From: Ramlibacter sp. | Lineage (GTDB): Bacteria; Pseudomonadota; Gammaproteobacteria; Burkholderiales; Burkholderiaceae_C | Direction of reading: 5' to 3' | NCBI GenBank assembly: GCA_028292185.1 | Contig: JAQGMT010000116.1 | Span: forward strand, 1 to 6,949 | DNA length: 6,949 nucleotides | In this document: positions 1-6,815 of the stretch, one piece after another | Position numbering within the stretch: position 1 is the first letter of the stretch | Layout: the number at the start of each line of letters is the position of its first letter | The notes under the pieces: generated by a model | Databases searched by the model: none | What the model was told of the DNA's origin: nothing | The model's input: only the letters and a program-made list of their open reading frames with translations | Translations under genes and position numbers: made by a program

Positions 1-663
1 GACGGCACGCTCGTCATCGGCGCGCTGTCCACGCATCACGCGATCGCGAACGATCTGCTCGTGTGCAAGTTGCTGCCTGGCTATGCCGAGCTCAGCGAGC
101 AGGTCGCCAACATCCGCGTGCGCGTGGCGGGCACCATCGGGGGCGTGTTGTGCTTCGCGGAGCCGCATGCCGACGCGCCGACACTGCTGTGCGCGCTTGA
201 TGCGCGGCTGGTCCTCGCGGGGGCCGGCGGTGGACGCACGGTCGCGTCGCGCGACTTTCACCTTGGGCAGTTCACTACCGCGCGCGGGGAAGATGAACTC
301 CTGGTGTCCATCGAAGTGCCGCCGCAAGCAGCGGGCAGCAGCGCGGCATACCGGTGCTTCGGTACCACCGAGCGTCCGGCCGTCGGCGTGGCCGCCGTAT
401 GGTCGCCGGGGGGGCCGCAGCGCCTGAACCTGTGGGTCGGAGCGATCAGCGGGGTGCCGACGCGGCTCGCGCAAACCGAGGAGGCGGCGAGCCGGCTCCC
501 GCAAAGCGTGGCCGCGAACGAAATCTGGGAACACCTGGAACCCGTGCTCGCAGCGGAAGCCACCCAGCTTGAAGCACACGACGACCTGCACGGTGGCGCC
601 GATTACAAGCGCCACCTCGTCACCGTTCTTGCGCAACGCGCCATCGAGGCCTGTCTGAAATGA
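1..663 (+). CDS. Molybdenum hydroxylase FAD-binding (medium, CoxM-like) subunit, 5'-truncated
   Basis: This is the C-terminal 220 residues of a flavoprotein subunit of the xanthine dehydrogenase/CO dehydrogenase family. The frame is open from base 1, so the N-terminus, including the first FAD motif, lies upstream. Family members are usually about 280-300 residues, so roughly 60-80 are missing. The FAD-domain signature GALSTHHAIA is at 19-48, followed by the second FAD motif TIGG (133-144) and the CFAEPHAD segment (151-174) that normally reads like CFADPHSD. From about base 330 the sequence fits the CO-dehydrogenase flavoprotein C-terminal domain. In this family the subunit carries electrons from the Fe-S subunit through FAD to an external acceptor and acts in the cytoplasm. 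The residue after TIGG is Val (145-147), where Asn is common. The TGA stop overlaps the next gene's ATG (ATGA). The substrate cannot be read from this subunit. The family call is secure. Confidence 0.93.
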   Translation, partial: DGTLVIGALSTHHAIANDLLVCKLLPGYAELSEQVANIRVRVAGTIGGVLCFAEPHADAPTLLCALDARLVLAGAGGGRTVASRDFHLGQFTTARGEDELLVSIEVPPQAAGSSAAYRCFGTTERPAVGVAAVWSPGGPQRLNLWVGAISGVPTRLAQTEEAASRLPQSVAANEIWEHLEPVLAAEATQLEAHDDLHGGADYKRHLVTVLAQRAIEACLK

Positions 664-1172
664 GCACCGAAGCCAACGAGTTCCCACTGATGCGGGTTGA
701 AATGACGCTGAACGACGAAGCCGCTTCGGTCGAAATCGAGCCCAGGGATCTTCTCATCGACGTGCTGCGCGATCGGCTGCGCCTGAAAGGCACCAAGCGC
801 TCGTGCGACGTGCAGGTGTGCGGCGCTTGCACCGTGCTGGTGGACGGCATGCCTGTGTCGAGCTGCACCACGCTGTGCGCCGACGTGCACGGCCGCAGCG
901 TCACAACCATCGAAGGCCTGGGCACTGGCCGCGAACTAGACCCAGTGCAGCGCGCCTTCATCGCGCACGGCGCCTTGCAATGCGGCTTCTGCACGCCTGG
1001 GATGATCCTCGCGGTGAAGTCGCTGCTCGTGCAGCATCCCCAGCCCTCGGATGAGACCATCCGCCATTATCTGCGCGGCAACCTTTGCCGCTGCACGGGT
1101 TACGTGAAGATCATCGAGGCGATCCACGACCTCGCCGGCGATCCGTCGCGCTATGAATCGGAGACGAAATGA
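660..1172 (+). CDS. Molybdenum hydroxylase [2Fe-2S] (small, CoxS-like) subunit
   Basis: This 170-residue protein has the two-cluster layout of the small subunit of xanthine dehydrogenase/CO dehydrogenase-type enzymes. The N-terminal plant-ferredoxin-like domain has Cys49, Cys54, Cys57 and Cys69 (C-x4-C-x2-C-x11-C, with the CGACTVLVDG motif). The C-terminal helical domain has Cys108-x2-Cys111 (QCGFCTPGM) and Cys143-x-Cys145 (NLCRCTGY). All eight cluster ligands are present and the length is normal for the family, so the protein looks functional. It passes electrons from the molybdenum site of the large subunit to FAD in the medium subunit. The ATG is chosen because it gives the usual N-terminus and overlaps the upstream stop by four bases. 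A GAGG at 646-649 may serve as ribosome binding site. The downstream stop again overlaps the next start in ATGA. The large molybdopterin subunit needed to complete the enzyme is not in the window. Confidence 0.95.
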   Translation: MSTEANEFPLMRVEMTLNDEAASVEIEPRDLLIDVLRDRLRLKGTKRSCDVQVCGACTVLVDGMPVSSCTTLCADVHGRSVTTIEGLGTGRELDPVQRAFIAHGALQCGFCTPGMILAVKSLLVQHPQPSDETIRHYLRGNLCRCTGYVKIIEAIHDLAGDPSRYESETK

Positions 1173-2389
1173 CTGCCACCGCAGAGCGGCAAAAGCGCCC
1201 GCACGTGCTGATCGCCGGGGCCGGCATGGGTGGGCTCACGCTCGCCTTGGCCCTCCTGCAAAAGGGAATGGACGTGGACATCTATGAGCAGTCACCCGAG
1301 CTGCGCGAAGTCGGCGCCGGACTGTGGATCTCGGCCAACGGCCGGCGCGTGCTCGATGCGCTCGGCCTGAAGAAAACCATTGAGGCGATCAATTTGCCGC
1401 CCAACGATCGCGTGGTGCGGTTCTGGAGTACGGGCGAGGAGCGCTCGGTCTACAACCGCGATACCCAATCGTCGAAGGCCGACCACACGCTCGTGCAGGT
1501 GCTGCGCGCCGAATTGCAACGCGTGCTCTACGAGGCCGTGGTGAACCTCAAGCCGGATGCCGTGCATTTCGGGGTGCGCTCGATCGGCGCGCAGACCGTG
1601 GGCGACCGCGCGCGGCTCCTGCTCGAAGGCCGCGACCCGGTCGAAGGCGACGTAGTGGTCGGCGCCGATGGATCCCATTCGCGCGTGCGCCAGTCGCTGT
1701 TCGGCCCGGCTCCGGCGCGCTACACCGGCGCAATTGCGTGGCGCGGCCTGGCGCCCATGGAGCGCCTGAAGCCGCAGCACCGCCGCGCGCTGGCATCAAC
1801 CTGGATCGGCCCCACGGCGCATGTCACCACCTACCCGGTGCAGCGCGGCGACGAACAGTTCGTGAGCTTTTCGGGCCAGGTGGACAGCGAGACATGGCAG
1901 ACCGAATCGTGGTCGGAGCCGGGCGATCTGGCTGACGCGCTGAAAGACTTCGCGGGTTGGCACCAGGACATCCTCGACCTCTTCATCAATGCCGAGAGCC
2001 TTTATCGTTGGGGGCTGTTCGTGCGCGACCCCCTGGAGGCGTGGTCCAAAGGGCGGGCCACGCTGCTGGGCGACGCGTGCCACTCGATGACCCCTTACCT
2101 GGGGATGGGCGTGAACGTGACCATGGAAGACGCCTACGTGCTGGCGCGCTGCCTCGATGCGACGCCAGGCGACGTGGAAAGTGCACTCAAGCGCTATGAC
2201 GCGGCGCGCATCGAACGCGGCAACCGCACCAAGGCCAAGTCGCTGGAGATGCACAAGATCTTCCACAGCCCTGAACTTGCCAGAATCGAGACGGCGATCC
2301 CCTACATAGACAGCCAGTGGGCGCCGCAAGTCATGCGGGAGCGTTATGACTGGCTGCTAGCGTATGACGCGACCACGGTGGAAATCTAA
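1169..2389 (+). CDS. Group A FAD-dependent aromatic monooxygenase (salicylate / 6-hydroxynicotinate hydroxylase-like)
   Basis: This complete 406-residue cytoplasmic flavoprotein belongs to the single-component FAD monooxygenases, which hydroxylate an aromatic ring with O2 and NAD(P)H. The N-terminal Rossmann motif is G17-A-G19-M-G21-G22, with Glu40 at the end of the second strand for the ADP ribose. The DG motif is GADGSHSRVR (Asp167-Gly168). The GD motif is LLGDACH (Gly301-Asp302), followed by the GMGVNVTMEDA segment near the flavin. The C-terminus (WLLAYDATTVEI) resembles the tail of salicylate hydroxylase and NicC-type enzymes, and the length fits that group. A GGAGA at 1160-1164 precedes the start, which overlaps the Fe-S subunit stop in ATGA, so the three genes are probably co-translated. 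From that context I infer that it acts on the product of the molybdenum hydroxylase, as NicC acts after NicAB in nicotinate breakdown. The sequence alone does not fix the substrate, so no gene symbol is given. The family call is firm and the pathway call is weak. Confidence 0.93.
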   Translation: MTATAERQKRPHVLIAGAGMGGLTLALALLQKGMDVDIYEQSPELREVGAGLWISANGRRVLDALGLKKTIEAINLPPNDRVVRFWSTGEERSVYNRDTQSSKADHTLVQVLRAELQRVLYEAVVNLKPDAVHFGVRSIGAQTVGDRARLLLEGRDPVEGDVVVGADGSHSRVRQSLFGPAPARYTGAIAWRGLAPMERLKPQHRRALASTWIGPTAHVTTYPVQRGDEQFVSFSGQVDSETWQTESWSEPGDLADALKDFAGWHQDILDLFINAESLYRWGLFVRDPLEAWSKGRATLLGDACHSMTPYLGMGVNVTMEDAYVLARCLDATPGDVESALKRYDAARIERGNRTKAKSLEMHKIFHSPELARIETAIPYIDSQWAPQVMRERYDWLLAYDATTVEI

Positions 2390-2563
2390 ACGCATGGCTG
2401 GCGGCGCTGAAAACGCCGGACACCTACCGCAGTCGGATGAAAAGAGCTCCGGCTGTTGTTTCGCTGGTGAAGTTCGCCCGCCGGCAGGGCCTTAGCTGGC
2501 TCGATTGGACCGAGTCGAGACCTCCCTACAGATTGTTTGCGCCATCGCTGTTACGGTGGGTTC

Positions 2564-2647
2564 ATGCAACATCGCGAGGACCTGGGGGTCGAGTATCACG
2601 AATTGAGCACCCCGCTGAGCATCGAGCTGTGTTCGCTGGTTCGATGA
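2564..2647 (+). CDS. Possible 27-residue leader ORF coupled to the sensor kinase
   Basis: A short frame starts at ATG 2564 (MQHREDLGVEYHEL...) and ends with a TGA whose first two bases lie inside the kinase ATG, giving the same ATGA overlap seen at the two upstream gene junctions. About three quarters of its codons end in G or C. The kinase frame over the whole 207-base spacer, and this frame upstream of the ATG, are nearer one half. A GGTGGG at 2555-2560 is a weak and rather close ribosome binding site. The peptide has no recognised motif and no membrane segment. If real, it may let ribosomes reach the kinase start, which has no good Shine-Dalgarno of its own. A chance frame remains quite possible at this length. 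Confidence 0.28.
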   Translation: MQHREDLGVEYHELSTPLSIELCSLVR

Positions 2648-5600
2648 GCATCCGGACCCGGCTCCTGCTGTTCGCGCTGCTGGTCACCTTGCTCGCGGCC
2701 TCGTTCGTTTCAAGGCGATTCGTGCAGGAGCGCGACCGCGACATCGCCCTCGTTACGGGCCGGCTGGCCGCCATGGCGGCCGGCGTCTCCAACACACTGG
2801 TCGATCGCATCCACGGCACGGAACAGCTGCACTTCGGTCTTGCCCGTGCGCGCGATCTCGACACCCGGGACCGGGCCGCCTGCTCCGCCTTTCTGTCCGG
2901 GGTGCGGAACAAGTACCCCCAGTACACAGGCATCCTGACGATCGATCGGGATGGAAAGCTGTTCTGCGACTCGCTGGAAACTGGCCGTTCGCTGGATCTG
3001 AGCGATCGCGACTACTTCAGGCGCGCCAGCGTCGCCCACGATTCCATCGCGATGCAGCCAGCCTTCGGGCGGCTGAGCAACGCCGCCGTGTTGCAGATCG
3101 CTTACCCGGTGCGCGGCGAATCGGGTGAGCTCAAGTTTGTCCTGCTCGCTTCGCTGAACCTGCAGCAGCTGGCGCAGACCCGCCTGCAAATTGCGCAGAT
3201 GCCGGGTGCCGAAGTGGTGCTGCTCGATCACAGCGGCCTGGTGCTGGCTTCGGCCGGCGGCCCGGCGGGCCGGAGGCAGCCAGGGACTTCGATCGCCGGC
3301 AGCGCCCTGATGCAGTTCGCGGGGCAACGCTCCGGCGCCCGCATGGGGGAGCTCCCCAATCCCGATGGTTCTGTCCAGGTCTGGGCGCTGGCCGATCCTC
3401 TGCAAGTTCGCGAGGCCGCAGTTCACGTGCTGGTGGGCTATCCGCAGGAACTGCTCGTAGCGGCCGCCGATCGCCGGCTCATGGATGCCATGGCCATTCT
3501 TGCCGTGGTCGCGATGCTGGCATTTATCGGCATCTGGATCTTCGTCGAGATAGCGATCCGCCGCCCGATCGCGACCATTGCCGACATGGTGAAGAGGCTG
3601 GGCAGAAACGAGTCGGACGCCCGGATCGTTGGACCACTGCCTCGCGGCGAGCTGGGGGTGCTCATGGATGTCCTGAACCGGAGCGCCGAAGCGCAGCAAG
3701 CCGTCATCACTGAGCGCAAGGGGGCCGAAGCGGCGCTGCGCGCCTCCGAGTCCGAGTTCCGCGCGCTGGCGGAGTGCATGCCGCAAATCGTCTGGATGAC
3801 GCGACCCGATGGGTGGAACATCTACTTCAACCAGCGATGGAGCGACTACACCGGCCTGACCTTGTCCGAGAGCGCGGGGCAAGGCTGGAACAAGCCCTTC
3901 CATCCCCAGGACCAGCAGCCTGCGTCGGATGCGTGGCAATTGGCAACAACGACGGCCAGCACCTACACCATCGAATGCCGGCTGCGCCGCGCCGACGGCG
4001 AGTATCGCTGGTGGCTCCTGCGGGGGGTTCCCGAACTCGCCCCGGATGGCACGCTGGTGAAATGGGTTGGAACCTGCACCGATATTCACGACCTGAAACT
4101 TGCCGAGATCGAGATATCTCGAGCCAACCGCGAGCTGCAACAGCAGCAGAACGAGCTGCGAGTCCTGTTCGACCTGATGCCGGCGCTGATTATGTTCAAG
4201 GACACCGAAAACCGCATCCTGCGGATCAACCGGCGCGGGGCCGAAGCGGAAGGACTGCGGATTGACGAGATCGAAGGACGCTCCGCGCTGGAAATCTACC
4301 CCGAAACGGGCGAAGCGGGGTATCTGGCCGACCTCGAAGTGATACGGACCGGCCAGGCCCAGTTTGGCGTCATCCAGAAAATCCAGACCCGACTTGGACG
4401 GGAAATGTGGGTCCAGCGGGACCGGGTACCGTACCGGGACGACACCGGAGAGGTCGTCGGCATCGTTTTGATGGCGCAGGACGTCTCCGAACGCAAGCGT
4501 GACCAGGAAGCGCTCCAGGAACTCAACGCGGACCTGGAGGCGCGCGTGACCCAGCGCACCGCGGAGCTGGACCTTGCGCGCTCGCAGGCCGAAGGAGCCA
4601 GCAAGGCCAAGTCCGAGTTCCTGGCATCAATGAGCCACGAAATCCGCACGCCGATGAGCGGGCTGCTCGGCCTGCTCGAGTTGCTGGAACTGAGCCCGCT
4701 GGACACGGACCAGCAGTCCACGCTGGGGTTGGCGCGAGAATCCGGCCTGTCGCTGCTGTCCATCATCGACGACATCCTGGATTTCTCGAAGATCGAGGCC
4801 GATCGGCTCGATCTCAACCTGGTGGCGAGCTCGGTCAGGGAGATTGTTGAAAACGCCGGAAGGTTGCACGCCCAGATCGCATCGAGAAAGAACCTGATCC
4901 TGCACGTCAGCGTGGATCCCGCGATCAGCCCGCTGCTGGCGCTGGACCCGTTGCGGCTGGGTCAGATCCTGAACAACTTCCTAAATAACGCGATCAAGTT
5001 CACTGAGCGGGGCAGCGTCGAAGTCGCGGTTGAACGGGTTGCGCGCCGCCAGGAAATCGAGGAGCTAAGGTTCGTTGTGCGCGATACCGGCATCGGTATG
5101 TCCGCCCAGCAGCTGGGTCGGATTTTCCAGCCCTTTGTCCAGGCCGACGCGGAGACAAGCAACCGGTTCGGCGGCACCGGGCTCGGCCTGGTGATCGCGC
5201 GGCGGCTCGCCGAACTCATGGGGGGCGCCGTGGAGCTCGAAAGCGAAGCGGGCCGCGGGACGACGGTGACGCTCACGGTGGCGCTCGAGGTCTGCGACGC
5301 CAGTGTGCCAATCCCAGCCAGCCGCAGCCGCCGCGACATGCTCGAGTCAGTGGTCGCCCAGAGGCGCCGGGCACCCTCGATCGAGGAGGCAACCGCCGAA
5401 GGGACGCTGCTGCTGGTCGTCGATGACCATCCGACCAACCGGCGGGTGCTGCTGCATCAAGCCGCCGCCCTGGGCTATGCAGCGGAAGCCGCCGCCGACG
5501 GCGTGCAGGCACTCGCGCTGTGGCGCAGCGGACGGTTCGGGGCTGTCATCACGGATTGCAACATGCCGCGCATGAACGGCTACCAGCTCGCTGCCGAAAT

Positions 5601-6180
5601 TCGGGCCGTCGAGCAGCGCACCGGCCAGCGTCGCATCCCCATCATCGCCTGCACCGCCAACGCGCTGCAGTCGGCCACGGATCTGTGCATCGGCGCCGGG
5701 ATGGACGATTGCATGGTAAAGCCGGCGGACCTGGCGAAGATCGGCGAGACGATGGATCGGTGGCTTCCCCTGGCTCGCGCGGGAACATCGGGCCCGGCAG
5801 CCGGCGCGTTGCCGGTTCCGGATTCCCTCAGCGCGGCGAATGCTGCCGACGGCCTGCTCGACACGCGCTTGCTGGCCGAGATCTCCGGCGGCAACGCCGC
5901 CGCGACCGCGCAGATACTGGCCGACTTTCGCCGGTCGAACGAACGCGATGCCGAGACGCTCCGACATGCGGCGGGACGGGGCGACTTTGCGCCGGTCATG
6001 GAGTTCTCGCACCGCATCAAGGGGGCCACGTCCATGGTCGGTGCCACCCAGCTGTCCCAGGCCTGCGGCCGCATCGAAGCCGCCGCTGCCGCCCGCCACC
6101 GCGCTGACCTCCAACTTGCAATGGGCAGTTTCGAGACAGAACTGTTGCGCCTGAACAGCTTTCTGGACACATTGACATGA
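2644..6180 (+). CDS. Tripartite hybrid sensor histidine kinase (Cache-PAS-PAS-HisKA-HATPase-REC-HPt)
   Basis: This 1178-residue inner-membrane sensor has a full internal phosphorelay of the BvgS/ArcB type. Approximate domains are: membrane segment 7-22; periplasmic Cache-like sensor 30-275 (DRDYF at 121-125, RLSNAAVLQIAYPV at 143-156); membrane segment 282-304; HAMP-like linker 304-355; PAS_3-type domain 370-485; second PAS 503-620; coiled coil 620-655; HisKA with SHEIRTPMSG (His665); HATPase with N box Asn782, DTGIGM (Asp814) and GGTGLGL (843-849); receiver with Asp927/Asp928, phospho-acceptor Asp971, Thr1004 and Lys1026; and HPt with HRIKG (His1123). All catalytic residues are intact. ATG 2644 is chosen because it puts a short basic stretch directly before the first membrane segment. 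An in-frame ATG at 2437 would add 69 residues of low GC3 with no domain character. GTG 2629 is another option. No good Shine-Dalgarno is seen. No response regulator lies in the window, and the sensed ligand is unknown. Confidence 0.95.
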   Translation: MSIRTRLLLFALLVTLLAASFVSRRFVQERDRDIALVTGRLAAMAAGVSNTLVDRIHGTEQLHFGLARARDLDTRDRAACSAFLSGVRNKYPQYTGILTIDRDGKLFCDSLETGRSLDLSDRDYFRRASVAHDSIAMQPAFGRLSNAAVLQIAYPVRGESGELKFVLLASLNLQQLAQTRLQIAQMPGAEVVLLDHSGLVLASAGGPAGRRQPGTSIAGSALMQFAGQRSGARMGELPNPDGSVQVWALADPLQVREAAVHVLVGYPQELLVAAADRRLMDAMAILAVVAMLAFIGIWIFVEIAIRRPIATIADMVKRLGRNESDARIVGPLPRGELGVLMDVLNRSAEAQQAVITERKGAEAALRASESEFRALAECMPQIVWMTRPDGWNIYFNQRWSDYTGLTLSESAGQGWNKPFHPQDQQPASDAWQLATTTASTYTIECRLRRADGEYRWWLLRGVPELAPDGTLVKWVGTCTDIHDLKLAEIEISRANRELQQQQNELRVLFDLMPALIMFKDTENRILRINRRGAEAEGLRIDEIEGRSALEIYPETGEAGYLADLEVIRTGQAQFGVIQKIQTRLGREMWVQRDRVPYRDDTGEVVGIVLMAQDVSERKRDQEALQELNADLEARVTQRTAELDLARSQAEGASKAKSEFLASMSHEIRTPMSGLLGLLELLELSPLDTDQQSTLGLARESGLSLLSIIDDILDFSKIEADRLDLNLVASSVREIVENAGRLHAQIASRKNLILHVSVDPAISPLLALDPLRLGQILNNFLNNAIKFTERGSVEVAVERVARRQEIEELRFVVRDTGIGMSAQQLGRIFQPFVQADAETSNRFGGTGLGLVIARRLAELMGGAVELESEAGRGTTVTLTVALEVCDASVPIPASRSRRDMLESVVAQRRRAPSIEEATAEGTLLLVVDDHPTNRRVLLHQAAALGYAAEAAADGVQALALWRSGRFGAVITDCNMPRMNGYQLAAEIRAVEQRTGQRRIPIIACTANALQSATDLCIGAGMDDCMVKPADLAKIGETMDRWLPLARAGTSGPAAGALPVPDSLSAANAADGLLDTRLLAEISGGNAAATAQILADFRRSNERDAETLRHAAGRGDFAPVMEFSHRIKGATSMVGATQLSQACGRIEAAAAARHRADLQLAMGSFETELLRLNSFLDTLT

Positions 6181-6195
6181 CGCCCGCCGTCCGCG

Positions 6196-6441
6196 TCAGC
6201 CGGTGCTGCCCCCGGGCGGTAGCCGCTTGTGCTTGCTGTCCATGCTCTCGATGGCCGCCTTCAGTTTCATGTCGGCCAATTTGCGCAGCATGCGCGCCTC
6301 TGCTACCAGAATGTCAGTCGGCCCGGGACCTTCACCCTTCAGGAACGCGTACCGGGCAGCGGACACCAGCATTTCGCATTGAAGCGCGCGCTTGTCCGCT
6401 TCCCTCCACATCAGGGTAGCTTGCTTTGCGGCCTCACTCAT
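6196..6441 (-). CDS. Small helical conserved-type protein of unknown function
   Basis: This 81-residue frame on the minus strand is convergent with the kinase, leaving only 15 bases between their stops. I do not recognise a named family. The composition looks like a real protein: an alanine- and charge-rich N-terminal helix (about residues 3-34, with WREADKRALQ), a short GEGPGPTD turn (about 36-43), a second helix rich in Leu, Lys and Glu (about 44-68), and a basic, Pro/Gly-rich tail. That suggests a cytoplasmic two-helix hairpin. It has no signal peptide, no metal-binding Cys/His cluster and no DNA-binding motif that I can identify. The ATG at 6441 begins MSEAAKQ and is the only good start. 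A TACAAT box lies about 44 bases upstream. A competing plus-strand frame (6177-6419) is Cys/Arg-rich and looks like its shadow. Existence is likely; function is unknown. Confidence 0.72.
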   Translation of the reverse strand: MSEAAKQATLMWREADKRALQCEMLVSAARYAFLKGEGPGPTDILVAEARMLRKLADMKLKAAIESMDSKHKRLPPGGSTG

Positions 6442-6484
6442 CGGCTCGTGAATCTCATCGTATGTGAATCCGATATGTGCGTTT

Positions 6485-6490
6485 ATTGTA
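6485..6490 (-). promoter_or_regulatory. Candidate -10 box for the small minus-strand gene
   Basis: Read on the minus strand this is TACAAT, a 5/6 match to the sigma-70 -10 consensus, in a locally AT-richer patch (TCAATACAATAAAC). It would place the transcription start about 37 bases before the ATG at 6441. No good -35 hexamer is found at 15-18 bases, so the call rests on the -10 and its position only. Confidence 0.28.
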
Positions 6491-6600
6491 TTGACGCGGG
6501 CATCGGAAACCTTCGCTCAGGCTGCTACGGGCGTTGCGATAAGTACCCGCTCGAGGCGCCGCCGGCGCGCAGGTGGCCGTGGCGCTGGCCGATAGAAGTC

Positions 6601-6813
6601 TCAGCAGAAGATCAGTGCCAGCCAAGCCGGATCGTCGATCAAGTTCAGGAGCACGTAGGCGCCCGCGCGATAGGCCCAGTACTGCGCAACCGAGATGAGT
6701 GAGACGGTATTCACCTCGGCAGTGTAGAGGGACACGCCGTGGGCCCAGTGCCCCGGCGTTTCTTGCGAGGCGGCCCCTATAGAGGTACCGTATGGAGCTT
6801 TCAGGGGATTTCG
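6601..6813 (-). pseudogene. Possible gene remnant: C-terminal part of an unrecognised hydrophobic protein
   Basis: On the minus strand the frame from 6813 to the TGA at 6603-6601 is open for 70 codons and is bounded upstream by TAG (6816-6814). It has no ATG. The only early alternative start is GTG at 6735, which would give 44 residues. The last 42 codons have about 80 percent G/C at the third position and read like genuine protein (SLYTAEVNTVSLISVAQYWA, then a hydrophobic stretch containing YVLLNLIDDP and ending WLALIFC). I do not recognise the family. The open frame stops exactly where the plus-strand lipoprotein gene begins, so a full-length version could not extend further without crossing it. 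It may be a decayed 3' end, a small GTG-started gene, or chance. No other gene is seen in 6442-6815; the rest of that stretch holds the candidate -10 and short GC-rich inverted repeats. Confidence 0.3.
6803..6808 (+). promoter_or_regulatory. Ribosome binding site of the lipoprotein gene
   Basis: AGGGGA lies seven bases before the ATG at 6816. It decides that start over the in-frame ATG at 6792, although the latter also has an AGAGG at 6781-6785. Confidence 0.6.
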
Positions 6814-6815
6814 CT

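Noticed and set aside
2402..2418. Hairpin CGGCG-N7-CGCCG just after the monooxygenase stop
   Set aside because: The stem is only five base pairs and no T-run follows, so it is not a convincing intrinsic terminator.
2408..2420. 13-base exact repeat TGAAAACGCCGGA, also at 4848-4860
   Set aside because: One copy is in the spacer and the other inside the kinase coding region. They share no flanking similarity, so this looks like chance.
2505..2532. TTGGAC and TACAGA, 16 bases apart, upstream of the leader ORF and kinase
   Set aside because: Each hexamer matches the sigma-70 consensus at about half its positions, which is expected by chance in a spacer of this size.
2710..4140. 476-codon open frame on the minus strand opposite the kinase
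   Set aside because: It lies entirely inside a clear multi-domain kinase gene. Its His/Arg/Gln-rich composition is typical of a shadow frame in GC-rich DNA.
6181..6218. CGCCCG...CGGGCG inverted repeat between the convergent kinase and small gene
   Set aside because: A 26-base loop and no T-run on either strand make a terminator unlikely.
6177..6419. 80-codon plus-strand frame whose ATG overlaps the kinase stop in ATGA
   Set aside because: The translation is Cys/Arg/Pro-rich with no domain, and it is antisense to the better-supported small minus-strand gene.
6556..6568. Inverted repeat GCGCCG-C-CGGCGC
   Set aside because: The loop is too tight for the full stem and no T-run follows. It is probably a GC-rich chance palindrome.
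6778..6783. TATAGA as a -10 for the lipoprotein gene
   Set aside because: The distance to the start is plausible, but no -35 or extended -10 element accompanies it, so it was not listed as a promoter.
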